Positions 57,211 to 64,000 of a stretch of 64,000 nucleotides of DNA are shown here, piece after piece; position 1 is the stretch's first letter; the number at the start of each line of letters is the position of its first letter. The stretch lies in NCBI GenBank assembly GCA_004558805.1, contig SFDE01000016.1, positions 28,867 through 92,866 of the forward strand. Direction: 5' to 3'. The position numbers and the translations under genes are program-made. The notes under the pieces were generated by a model, which did no database searches, was not told the origin of the DNA, and saw only the letters and a program-made list of their open reading frames with translations. Source of the DNA: Faecalibacterium prausnitzii (GTDB lineage Bacteria; Bacillota; Clostridia; Oscillospirales; Ruminococcaceae).

Positions 57211-57266
57211 ATTTGTTAACACAGACTAACACGCAAAAACGGTACATATAAAGAAGGCAGACGGAT

Positions 57267-59609
57267 ATGACGTTAAAAGAGTTACAGATCGGCAAAAGTG
57301 CCGTGGTGGATGTGGTGGGCGGCACCGGCGCCCTGCGGCAGCATTTTCTGGATATGGGTCTGATCCCCGGTGCAGAGGTGACACTGGTAAAGCTGGCTCC
57401 TATGGGAGACCCCATGGAGCTGCGGATCCACGGCTACGAGCTTACCCTGCGGCTGGACGATGCAGCGCAGATCACTATTATCCCCACCGAAAAAGCCCCG
57501 GCGGTACATACTCCGCTGGAAGATAAGATGGTGGAGCACCCGGGTCTTGGCGAGGGCGGCAAGTACCACATCAAAAAGGGTGAGACTCCCCTGCCGGAGG
57601 GCAAGACTCTTACCTTTGCTCTGGCAGGCAACCAGAACTGCGGCAAGACCACCCTGTTCAACCAGCTCACCGGTTCCAACCAGCATGTGGGCAACTTCCC
57701 CGGCGTGACGGTGGACCGTAAGAGCGGCGCCATCAAGGGGCACCCGGAGACCGAGGTCACCGACCTGCCGGGCATCTACTCCATGTCCCCTTATTCCAGT
57801 GAGGAGATCGTCACCCGGCAGTTCATCATCGGAGAAAAGCCCACCGGCATCATCAATATCGTGGATGCCACCAACATTGAGCGGAACCTTTACCTGACCA
57901 TGCAGCTCATGGAGTTGGACACCCCCATGGTGCTGGCGCTGAACATGATGGACGAGGTCCGGGGCAACGGCGGCACCGTCCGTATCAACAAGATGGAGGC
58001 AATGCTGGGCATCCCGGTGATCCCCATTTCCGCCGCCAAAAACGAGGGCGTGGACGAGCTGGTGGACCACGCCGTCCATGTGGCAAAATATCAGGAGCGT
58101 CCCGGCAGAATGGACTTCTGCAGTGAGGACGACCACGGCGGTGCGGTGCACCGGTGCATCCACGGCATCATCCACCTCATCGAGGACCACGCCAAGGCGG
58201 CGGGCATCCCGGTGCGGTTTGCCGCCACCAAGCTGGTGGAGGGGGACCAGCGCATCGAGCAGGCGCTGGACCTGGACCAGAACGAAAAAGAAATGATCGA
58301 GCACATCATTGTGCAGATGGAGCAGGAGCGTGGGCTGGACCGTGCCGCCGCCATTGCAGATATGCGGTTCTCCTTTATTCAGGAGCTGGTGTCGCAGACG
58401 GTGGTAAAGCCCCACGAAAGCAAGGAGCAGCTGCGCTCCAACCGCATCGACCGGTTCCTTACCGGCAAATACACCGCCATCCCCGCCTTTGTGGGCATTA
58501 TGGCGCTGGTGTTCTTCCTGACCTTCAACGTCATCGGTCTGTTCTTCCAGAATCTGATGGAGATGGGCATCGACGCCCTTACCGGGCTGGTGGATGGTCT
58601 GCTCACCAACTGGAATGTCAACGAGGCAGTGCACTCTCTGGTCATCGACGGCATCTTTACCGGCGTGGGCAGCGTGCTGAGCTTTTTGCCCATCATCGTG
58701 GTGCTGTTCTTCTTTTTGTCCATGCTGGAGGACACGGGCTACATGGCGCGGGTCGCCTTTGTCATGGATAAGCTGCTGCGCCGCATCGGTCTGTCGGGAC
58801 GCAGCATCGTGCCCATGCTCATCGGCTTTGGCTGCACGGTGCCCGGAGTCATGGCAAGCCGCACCCTGCCTTCGGAGCGGGACCGCAAAATGACCATCCT
58901 GCTGACCCCCTTTATGAGCTGCTCCGCCAAGCTGCCTATCTACAGCCTCTTTGCGGCGGTATTCTTCCCGGACCGGGCGGGGCTTGTGATGGTGCTGCTG
59001 TACTTTACCGGTATTCTGGTGGGTGTGCTGGCGGCTCTGCTGCTGAAGGGCACCGTGTTTAAGGGCGAGGCTGTGCCCTTTGTCATGGAGCTGCCCAACT
59101 ACCGGCTGCCGGGCTTGAAAAATGTGGGACAGCTGCTGTGGGAAAAGGCGCGGGATTTTTTGCAGAAGGCATTTACGGTGATCTTTGCCGCCACCATCGT
59201 CATCTGGTTTTTGCAGAACTTTGATCTGCAGCTGAGCCTTACCGCCTATCCGCAGGACAGCATTCTGGCACGTATTGCCGGGGACATCTCTCCCCTCTTT
59301 GCGCCTCTGGGCTTTGCAGACTGGCGGGTGTCTACCGCCCTCATCACCGGCTTTATGGCAAAGGAGAGCGTGGTGTCCACCCTTATCATCCTCTTTGGCT
59401 CCACGGCGGCGCTGTCTGCGGCACTTACCCCGGCACAGGCAGCACCTCTGCTGGTGTTCTGCCTGCTGTACACCCCCTGCATCGCTGCTGTAGCGGCGGT
59501 AAAACGGGAGCTGGGAGGCAAGTGGGCAACCATCATGGTGGTGAATCAGTGTGCTGTGGCATGGGTCTGCGCCCTTCTGGTGCGGCTGGCTGCGGTAGCC
59601 CTGTTCTGA
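57267..59609 (+). CDS. feoB: Ferrous iron transporter, FeoA-FeoB fusion
   Basis: A 780-aa protein. The FeoA-type SH3 domain (about residues 1-75; LQIGKSAVVDVVGGTGALRQ; IHGYELTLRLDDAAQI) is joined by a linker to the FeoB G domain. G motifs there are GNQNCGKTTLFNQL (G1), GNFPGVTVD (G2), DLPGIYSM (G3) and NMMD (G4). The helical S domain and the membrane part with two Gate motifs (FGCTVPGVMASRTL; LLYTPCIAAVAA, Cys-containing) follow. It imports Fe2+. Fusion of FeoA to FeoB is known in some Bacillota. Iron control through the box over its -10 is likely. The ATG follows an AAGAAGG-like site. Confidence 0.95.
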   Translation: MTLKELQIGKSAVVDVVGGTGALRQHFLDMGLIPGAEVTLVKLAPMGDPMELRIHGYELTLRLDDAAQITIIPTEKAPAVHTPLEDKMVEHPGLGEGGKYHIKKGETPLPEGKTLTFALAGNQNCGKTTLFNQLTGSNQHVGNFPGVTVDRKSGAIKGHPETEVTDLPGIYSMSPYSSEEIVTRQFIIGEKPTGIINIVDATNIERNLYLTMQLMELDTPMVLALNMMDEVRGNGGTVRINKMEAMLGIPVIPISAAKNEGVDELVDHAVHVAKYQERPGRMDFCSEDDHGGAVHRCIHGIIHLIEDHAKAAGIPVRFAATKLVEGDQRIEQALDLDQNEKEMIEHIIVQMEQERGLDRAAAIADMRFSFIQELVSQTVVKPHESKEQLRSNRIDRFLTGKYTAIPAFVGIMALVFFLTFNVIGLFFQNLMEMGIDALTGLVDGLLTNWNVNEAVHSLVIDGIFTGVGSVLSFLPIIVVLFFFLSMLEDTGYMARVAFVMDKLLRRIGLSGRSIVPMLIGFGCTVPGVMASRTLPSERDRKMTILLTPFMSCSAKLPIYSLFAAVFFPDRAGLVMVLLYFTGILVGVLAALLLKGTVFKGEAVPFVMELPNYRLPGLKNVGQLLWEKARDFLQKAFTVIFAATIVIWFLQNFDLQLSLTAYPQDSILARIAGDISPLFAPLGFADWRVSTALITGFMAKESVVSTLIILFGSTAALSAALTPAQAAPLLVFCLLYTPCIAAVAAVKRELGGKWATIMVVNQCAVAWVCALLVRLAAVALF

Positions 59610-59627
59610 CCGGAACATAAACGAAAA

Positions 59628-59672
59628 ACACCTGCATGGAGCATCAGCTCTGCGCAGGTGTCTGTTCATTTT
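59628..59672 (+). terminator. feoAB terminator
   Basis: The stem ACACCTGC / GCAGGTGT with an inner AGC/GCT pairing; a TTTTTT run follows only after CTGTTCA. Confidence 0.55.
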
Positions 59673-59676
59673 TTAC

Positions 59677-59823
59677 TTGACAAACTGTTCCAAATCCTAT
59701 AGTTTAATAAGCGGAACGATAAGAAATGCCATACCCGGGGATCCAAAACTCTCCGGATGGGAATATAGAATGTTGAGATGATGCACCCCGGCGGGAGTTT
59801 TCTGCCGGGGTGCATTGCATTTT
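59677..59823 (+). ncRNA. Small RNA candidate C between feoAB and marR
   Basis: TTGACA (59677-59682), a short 15-bp spacer and TATAGT (59698-59703) form a promoter. A perfect 12-bp terminator stem (ATGCACCCCGGC / GCCGGGGTGCAT, 59781-59815) followed by TGCATTTT lies about 80 bp on. The roughly 110-nt transcript has no ribosome site or frame. It contains GGGGATCC...GGATGGG, which can pair. The remaining bases to 59971 hold nothing I recognise. Confidence 0.45.
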
Positions 59824-59971
59824 GCGCACTTTGCAAGACCGTACCAAAACCGGATTACTATAGTGAATGGGCATATATGGAAACGAAAAATTATAAGGTT
59901 CTCTATAGTCAAGGAGAAGGCAGCACGAGGCGGTGAATACAAAATCCTGTGGGTGTTGTACTTTACAGCCC

Positions 59972-60018
59972 TTGACAAAATCATGCGGTCGGATTATAAT
60001 ACTTCAAAAATGAAATAT
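59972..60018 (+). promoter_or_regulatory. marR promoter and operator candidate
   Basis: TTGACA (59972-59977), a 17-bp spacer and TATAAT (59995-60000) match the consensus. ATACTTCA-AAAA-TGAAATAT (59999-60018) is an inverted repeat with one mismatch over the transcription start, suited to repression by MarR itself. Confidence 0.75.
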
Positions 60019-60044
60019 CTAAAACCAAACCGATGGAGGATGTT

Positions 60045-60479
60045 ATGAATCCCAGCATGGAATATGCCATCAAGGTCTCGCAGGCGTACAATGCAGTCTG
60101 CAAGCCCCTGTGTCAGGAGCTTAAACTGCCTCAGACCGCCTTTGATATCCTGATGTTTCTGGCAAATAATCCGGACTGCACCACCGCCCGGGACATTGTG
60201 GAGATCCGCAAGATCAAGGCAAATCTGGTGTCGGTCCATGTGGACCGACTGGTGCAGGAGGGGTATCTGGAGCGCTGCGCCGTGGAGGGCGACCGCCGCA
60301 AGACCCGGCTGCTGTGCACCGAAAAGGCACAGCCGGTGATCCGGCAGGGGCGGGCGGTGCAGAACGCCTTCTTTGCCCGGCTGCTGGACCATACCGATGA
60401 AGCCACCCGGGAGGTGTTCTTCCGCACCATGGAGACCATCGGCAGAAATCTGGACCAGATCATACAGGAGAACCCATGA
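60045..60479 (+). CDS. MarR-family transcriptional regulator
   Basis: A 144-aa winged-helix protein. The recognition region is TTARDIVEIRKIKANLVSVH and the wing is LERCAVEGDRRKTRLLCT (about residues 75-92). N- and C-terminal helices form the dimer interface. I start at the ATG at 60045, after GGAGGA; the ATG at 60033 would overlap that ribosome site. It lies 1 bp before the TauE-family gene, so it probably controls it and itself. Confidence 0.88.
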   Translation: MNPSMEYAIKVSQAYNAVCKPLCQELKLPQTAFDILMFLANNPDCTTARDIVEIRKIKANLVSVHVDRLVQEGYLERCAVEGDRRKTRLLCTEKAQPVIRQGRAVQNAFFARLLDHTDEATREVFFRTMETIGRNLDQIIQENP

Positions 60480-60480
60480 T

Positions 60481-61257
60481 ATGAGTGTTTTGTTTACAGT
60501 CCTTGTAACCTTTTTTGCCGGCATGGGGGCAGGTCTTGGCACCGGCTTTGCCGGCATGAGTGCGGCGGCGGTGATCAGCCCCATGCTCATCACCTTTTTG
60601 CACATGGACCCCTATATGGCGGTGGGCATTGCCCTTTCTTCCGACGTGCTGGCAAGCGCTGTGTCGGCGTACACCTACCATAAAAATAAGAATCTGGACG
60701 TCAAAAACGGTCTGATCATGATGGCAAGCGTGCTGGTGTTCACGGTGGCGGGCAGCTGGGTCGCCAGTAAGGTGCCTGCCGCCACCATGGGGAATTTCTC
60801 AGTGTTCATGACCTTCCTGCTGGGCATCAAGTTCATCCTGCGCCCGGTGATGACCACCAAGGAGGCAATGCAGGGGGTCTCGGCGCAGAAGCGGGCGGTG
60901 CAATCGGTGATCTGCGGTGTGATCATCGGCTTCATCTGCGGCTTTATTGGAGCAGGCGGCGGCATGATGATGCTGCTGATCCTCACCAGTGTGCTGGGTT
61001 ACGAGCTGAAAACTGCCGTGGGCACCAGCGTGTTTATCATGACCTTTACCGCTCTTACCGGGGCGATGTCCCACTTTATGATCGGCGGCACCCCGGATTG
61101 GATGGTGTGGGGGCTGTGCGTGGTGTTCACCCTGCTGTGGGCACGCATTGCGGCGGTGTTTGCCAACAAGGCGACCCCCAAGACTCTGAACCGTGCCACC
61201 GGCGTGGTGCTGGTGGTGCTGGGTCTGGTGATCATGACCTTCAACCTTCTGACCTGA
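60481..61257 (+). CDS. TauE/SafE-family membrane transporter
   Basis: A 258-aa protein with about eight hydrophobic helices in two similar halves. Each half begins with a Gly-rich helix (GMGAGLGTGFAGMSAAAV; GFICGFIGAGGGMMMLLIL), the signature of the TauE/SafE (DUF81) exporters of sulfite, sulfoacetate and related organic anions. The ATG at 60481 follows the marR stop directly. The substrate is unknown. A terminator follows. Confidence 0.85.
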   Translation: MSVLFTVLVTFFAGMGAGLGTGFAGMSAAAVISPMLITFLHMDPYMAVGIALSSDVLASAVSAYTYHKNKNLDVKNGLIMMASVLVFTVAGSWVASKVPAATMGNFSVFMTFLLGIKFILRPVMTTKEAMQGVSAQKRAVQSVICGVIIGFICGFIGAGGGMMMLLILTSVLGYELKTAVGTSVFIMTFTALTGAMSHFMIGGTPDWMVWGLCVVFTLLWARIAAVFANKATPKTLNRATGVVLVVLGLVIMTFNLLT

Positions 61258-61323
61258 GGGCAGGAGATGTTAAGGCGTGGCTGCGCCCTGCCCCTGCGTC
61301 GGGAAAAGCTGTTCTGGTTTTGG

Positions 61324-61363
61324 GGTCCCGGAAAGTCTGACAGCTTTCCGGGACCTCTTTTTT
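61324..61363 (+). terminator. marR-tauE terminator
   Basis: A perfect 12-bp stem GGTCCCGGAAAG / CTTTCCGGGACC followed by TCTTTTTTT. Confidence 0.9.
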
Positions 61364-61410
61364 GCGGAAAGATCGTCACCAGAAACCGTAGACCACCTTC
61401 CTCCTCCATA

Positions 61411-61450
61411 AAAACGCAGAACAGCCAAGCCCGCAGGCTTGGCTGTTCTG
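61411..61450 (-). terminator. tig terminator
   Basis: A perfect 15-bp stem CAGAACAGCCAAGCC / GGCTTGGCTGTTCTG with loop CGCA is followed on the minus strand by CGTTTTTA. Confidence 0.9.
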
Positions 61451-61499
61451 AAAATGATTCCTTAAATATCACAAGCGCAGGCGGGAAAAGCAAAGTGGA

Positions 61500-62795
61500 T
61501 CACTTTTCCTCAATGGTGGAGCGTTCGATGACCCAGTCGGCAGCCCGGCGGATCGCCTCGGTGCGCTGCATCAGGGCAACATTTGCCGCTGCCTTTACCT
61601 CGTCGAGAGACTTCTTGGTACGCTCGGCACGGTCTGCAAGGACCTTGTTGATCTCTTCCTCGGTGGGCACCAGATTTTCCTGCTGTGCGATCTGCAGCAG
61701 TGCCATGCGGGCGCGGGTGTTCTTCTCGGCACCCTCGTGCATCTTGGCGGTGAATGCCTCCCGGGTCTGGTGGATCTGGCTCAGGTAGGTGTTCAGACCC
61801 ATATGCTGCATCTGAAGCTGCTGCTGCAGGTTCTGCATCTGCTGCTGGTAAGTAGTCTCCACCAGCACGCTGGGCAGCTCGCCTTCGGTCGCCTCTGCCA
61901 GCTTCTCCAGCACCCGGTCCTTGGCGTGGTTCAGGGCGCCGCCGTGTCTGCCGTCGTACAGCTGCTTGCGGACCTTCTCACGGAACTCTTCCATGGTGTC
62001 CACGCCGCCGACCTTCTTGGCAAAATCGCTGTTCATGGCAGGCAGCTGACGCACGCAGACGTCATGGAGCTTGATCTTGAACACAGCTTCCTTGCCGGCG
62101 TACTCCTTGGCACGGTAGTTGGCGGGGAAGGTTACGTTGATCTCAAACTCGTCCCCTGCCTTGTGACCCAGAATGCCGTCCTCAAAGCCCGGGATCATGC
62201 GACCGCTGCCCAGCTGCACCGACTGGTTCTGCGCAGTGCCGCCGGCAAATGCCTTGCCGTCCATAAAGCCCTCAAAGTCCATGTGGACCACGTTGCCCTT
62301 CACGGCAGGACCCTTGTGGGGTACCAGCTCGGCGGCGGCGTGGCGGCGGCGCTCCAGCACAGCGTCGATCTCCTTGTCGGTGACAGGAGGGGTGACGCAT
62401 TCCACCACGAAACCGGTGGTCTGGTTCAGCTTCAGCTCCGGCTGCAGCGGCACGGTGGCGGTGGCAACAAAGCCCTCGTCCTTTTTCACGCTCACCAGAT
62501 CGTAGGTGGGCTCGTCCACGGCGGTAAAGCCGTGCTCGGTCATGGCTGCATCGTACAGTGCAGGCACGTCCTGGTCCATCAGGTCGTTGATGGCGTCATA
62601 CCAGAAGGTGTGCTCGCCCCGGTCCGCTTCGATCTGTGCCCGGTCCGCTTCGCCCTTCTTAAAACCTTTGATGGTATAGTTGGCACGGGTGCGCTCGTAG
62701 ACCGCATTGGAAGCGGTCTCCAGCTCTTCGGCAGTTGCGCTGAAAGTCATTTTGCAGACACTCTTTTCAGGAGTTTCCACGCTTACCAGTTTCAT
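61500..62795 (-). CDS. tig: Trigger factor
   Basis: A 431-aa ribosome-bound chaperone and prolyl isomerase. The ribosome-binding domain covers about residues 1-115. Its usual GFRxGK signature is here GFKKGEA. The FKBP-type domain covers about 150-240 (GNVVHMDFEGFMDGKAF; SGRMIPGFEDGILGHKAGDE) and the C-terminal helical arms about 245-431. The variant in the ribosome-docking loop (GFKKGE for GFRKGK) is worth noting. A -10-like TATAAT lies at 62884-62889 on the minus strand. Confidence 0.93.
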   Translation of the reverse strand: MKLVSVETPEKSVCKMTFSATAEELETASNAVYERTRANYTIKGFKKGEADRAQIEADRGEHTFWYDAINDLMDQDVPALYDAAMTEHGFTAVDEPTYDLVSVKKDEGFVATATVPLQPELKLNQTTGFVVECVTPPVTDKEIDAVLERRRHAAAELVPHKGPAVKGNVVHMDFEGFMDGKAFAGGTAQNQSVQLGSGRMIPGFEDGILGHKAGDEFEINVTFPANYRAKEYAGKEAVFKIKLHDVCVRQLPAMNSDFAKKVGGVDTMEEFREKVRKQLYDGRHGGALNHAKDRVLEKLAEATEGELPSVLVETTYQQQMQNLQQQLQMQHMGLNTYLSQIHQTREAFTAKMHEGAEKNTRARMALLQIAQQENLVPTEEEINKVLADRAERTKKSLDEVKAAANVALMQRTEAIRRAADWVIERSTIEEK

Positions 62796-62883
62796 AGGAT
62801 TTACCCTCCGTGTGGTCCCGTTGTACAGAGAAAAGATCTTCTGTGTTCCTGCAGGGACGCATTTTCAAAGATATAGTACTATC

Positions 62884-62889
62884 ATTATA
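62884..62889 (-). promoter_or_regulatory. -10 element of the tig promoter
   Basis: TATAAT on the minus strand, about 90 bp upstream of tig; the -35 (ATCACT) is poor. The rest of 62896-63152 holds a GC-rich stretch without a gene. Confidence 0.4.
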
Positions 62890-63152
62890 GCACAAGAAAG
62901 CTAAAAGTGATATACGAAAAACCATAAAAAACGCTGTTGTTGCAGATTTGTGCCATAATAAAGGAAAATGCCCCGGCGCAGGGCGGCGCTTCCCCCGCCC
63001 CGGGGCACCTCCCGGCAGAGGGCACAGGCGGAAAACGGGGGGATCTTGCGCAGTTCTCTCTTTTTCCCGGCGGCTTTTTGCCGGAAAATCCACGGCAAAG
63101 TCCGGAAAAGACGTTCTTTTTCTAAAAAGACGAAAAAATTTTAAAAAACCTG

Positions 63153-63181
63153 TTGACAAAACCTCTGCGCAGTGATAGAAT
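63153..63181 (+). promoter_or_regulatory. tRNA-Arg promoter
   Basis: TTGACA (63153-63158), a 17-bp spacer and TAGAAT (63176-63181). Confidence 0.85.
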
Positions 63182-63187
63182 ACATCA

Positions 63188-63203
63188 TGTTCCGACCGGA
63201 ACA
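63188..63203. promoter_or_regulatory. TGTTCC-N4-GGAACA palindrome at the tRNA-Arg transcription start
   Basis: TGTTCCGACCGGAACA has the same 6-bp arms as the parS-like sites but a different centre. It begins 6 bp after the -10 and ends 3 bp before the mature tRNA. Confidence 0.5.
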
Positions 63204-63206
63204 TAT

Positions 63207-63283
63207 GCGTTGGTAGCTCAGCTGGATAGAGTGACTGACTACGAATCAGTAGGCCGGGGGTTCGAGTCCCTTCCATCGCACCA
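63207..63283 (+). tRNA. tRNA-Arg (ACG)
   Basis: 77 nt with encoded CCA. The acceptor is GCGTTGG/CCATCGC with one U-U mismatch at the fourth pair. The anticodon stem is ACTGA/TCAGT with loop CTACGAA, giving ACG, and the T loop is TTCGAGT. A terminator follows at 63290-63321. Its 3' end is the probable attachment site of the element whose integrase lies next door. Confidence 0.93.
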
Positions 63284-63289
63284 GAAAAT

Positions 63290-63321
63290 GCCGTGAAATC
63301 GAGAGATTTCATGGCTTTTTT
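63290..63321 (+). terminator. tRNA-Arg terminator
   Basis: The stem GCCGTGAAATC / GATTTCATGGC with loop GAGA is followed by TTTTTT. Confidence 0.85.
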
Positions 63322-63338
63322 GTTTTGTAAGCCATGGG

Positions 63339-63371
63339 TGCACGGTTTCTGCACGGTTTCTGCACGGTCGG
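63339..63371. repeat. 11-bp tandem repeats next to the integrase
   Basis: TGCACGGTTTC occurs at 63339-63349 and 63350-63360, then a partial copy TGCACGGTCGG at 63361-63371. Such direct repeats beside a tRNA attachment site often serve as arm-type integrase sites. Confidence 0.55.
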
Positions 63372-63433
63372 TGTTATCTATGTCCGATTATGTAGGGCGC
63401 TGTATTGCATTGCAATCAGTGCCCTTTTTTGCA

Positions 63434-64000
63434 TCAGGTGAGCAGTGCCAGGCGGAGTTTTGCCTTCATTTCCGGGTCGGCATCCTTGAGCAATTCCAAA
63501 AGAGCCGTCATGGAGATGGTGGGTTCGCCTGTGGCGGGTACAGCCTGCGGGCTGGAGGTGTCGGGCTTGGCATAGAAGCCGCTTTCAAACTTCTTGCCCA
63601 GCTCCACACGGGAGGACTGCTGGATATGGGCGTAGGTGTTCACCAGCATATCCGCACTGGCGTGACCGGTAGTCCCCTGCACCGCCTTGATGTCGCCGCC
63701 GGAGATCATCAACTGGTAGGTGGCACTGGAATGGCGCAGCCCATGAAAGACGATGCGGGGGAACTCCGGGAGCGCTCCGGGTCGAGGGCTTCTTCCCGCT
63801 TCAGCCGTTCCAGCCACTGCTTCAGCTCCTCCCGCAGGGCGGCGGTCATAAAGATGGTGCGGCAGGAGGCCTCGGTCTTGGTGTCCTTCAGGATGAGGGA
63901 AGTCTTGCTGCCCTCCAGCTTGTCCGGGAAGATGCGGAGGATGCAGCCCTTGTCCACCTGTGCCAGCGTGTCCTTCTGCACCCGCTGCATGGAACGGTTG
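63434..64000 (-). pseudogene. Tyrosine recombinase (integrase), catalytic domain broken
   Basis: The minus strand encodes two parts in different frames. The upstream part, which runs off the window, has the beta-strand block LILKDTKTEASCRTIFM. It continues to EALDPERS near 63780. The downstream part, from about 63760 to 63434, has FPRIVFHGLRHSSATYQLMI (the HxLRH box), TTGHASADMLVNTY (the Gly-His motif) and the region of the nucleophilic Tyr in YAHI. About 30-40 residues expected between them are missing and the frame shifts, so the gene is inactive or mis-assembled. The element it belonged to lies beyond the window, integrated at tRNA-Arg. Confidence 0.8.

Noticed and set aside
63339..63371. 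CRISPR array
   Set aside because: The repeats are 11 bp, directly adjacent without spacers, and no cas gene is seen. No CRISPR was found in the window.

Overview
The window is the replication-origin region of a GC-rich member of the Bacillota, most likely Faecalibacterium or a close Oscillospiraceae relative. This assignment is an inference from gene order and protein character, because no database search was possible. Transcription diverges at dnaA. To the left, on the minus strand, lies rpmH-rnpA-yidD-yidC-jag-(a Tat-exported 5'-nucleotidase)-mnmE-mnmG-rsmG-noc-parA-parB-serS. To the right, on the plus strand, lies dnaA-dnaN-yaaA-recF-remB-gyrB-gyrA. DnaA boxes flank dnaA, and three parS-like sites sit in the parAB/noc/rsmG block.

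Layout. Positions 1-2.5 kb carry two PH-domain membrane proteins and a HAD phosphatase. Positions 2.5-3.2 kb carry tRNA-Glu and tRNA-Met. Positions 3.3-17.5 kb hold the minus-strand origin cluster, 17.5-19.5 kb the bipartite oriC with dnaA, and 19.5-27.2 kb the plus-strand replication genes. Positions 27.3-30.4 kb hold a manganese-riboswitch-controlled mntP, a GntR regulator, a pseudouridine synthase and a NUDIX hydrolase. Pyruvate:ferredoxin oxidoreductase (nifJ) follows at 30.8-34.4 kb. A dense non-coding stretch at 34.4-35.5 kb leads into mgtE. Positions 37-41.7 kb hold a DnaA-box-like cluster, a rhomboid-fold protein, holB, a gamma-carbonic-anhydrase-like protein and a D,D-carboxypeptidase. 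Positions 41.7-48.4 kb hold a Ser/Thr kinase with a small double-glycine-leader protein, birA, a phosphodiesterase, rsmI, a NPPY methyltransferase, a ferredoxin and ricT. Positions 48.8-52.8 kb encode an RND transporter. Then come a second GntR regulator with a truncated Tat-lipoprotein gene, galM, galE, feoAB, a marR/tauE pair, tig, and tRNA-Arg followed by a broken integrase.

The most novel-looking content is non-coding. (1) Two homologous small RNA genes (about 34.91-35.03 kb plus, and 39.47-39.60 kb minus) share a 5' hairpin with compensating changes and an exposed anti-Shine-Dalgarno stretch. Their promoters share 11-bp-spaced PhoB/PhoP-like direct repeats placed exactly 20 bp from the -10. 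(2) The mgtE leader has a consensus promoter, a 28-codon upstream reading frame with a full-length Shine-Dalgarno and an acidic/proline N-terminus (MDPDHSP) like the Mg-sensing MgtL leader peptide, then an intrinsic terminator. (3) A second cluster of DnaA-box-like 9-mers lies 18 kb from oriC. Other notable points are an rpmH missing its first third, a decayed transporter locus under a GntR palindrome, and GyrA carrying Ala at the quinolone-determining Ser position.
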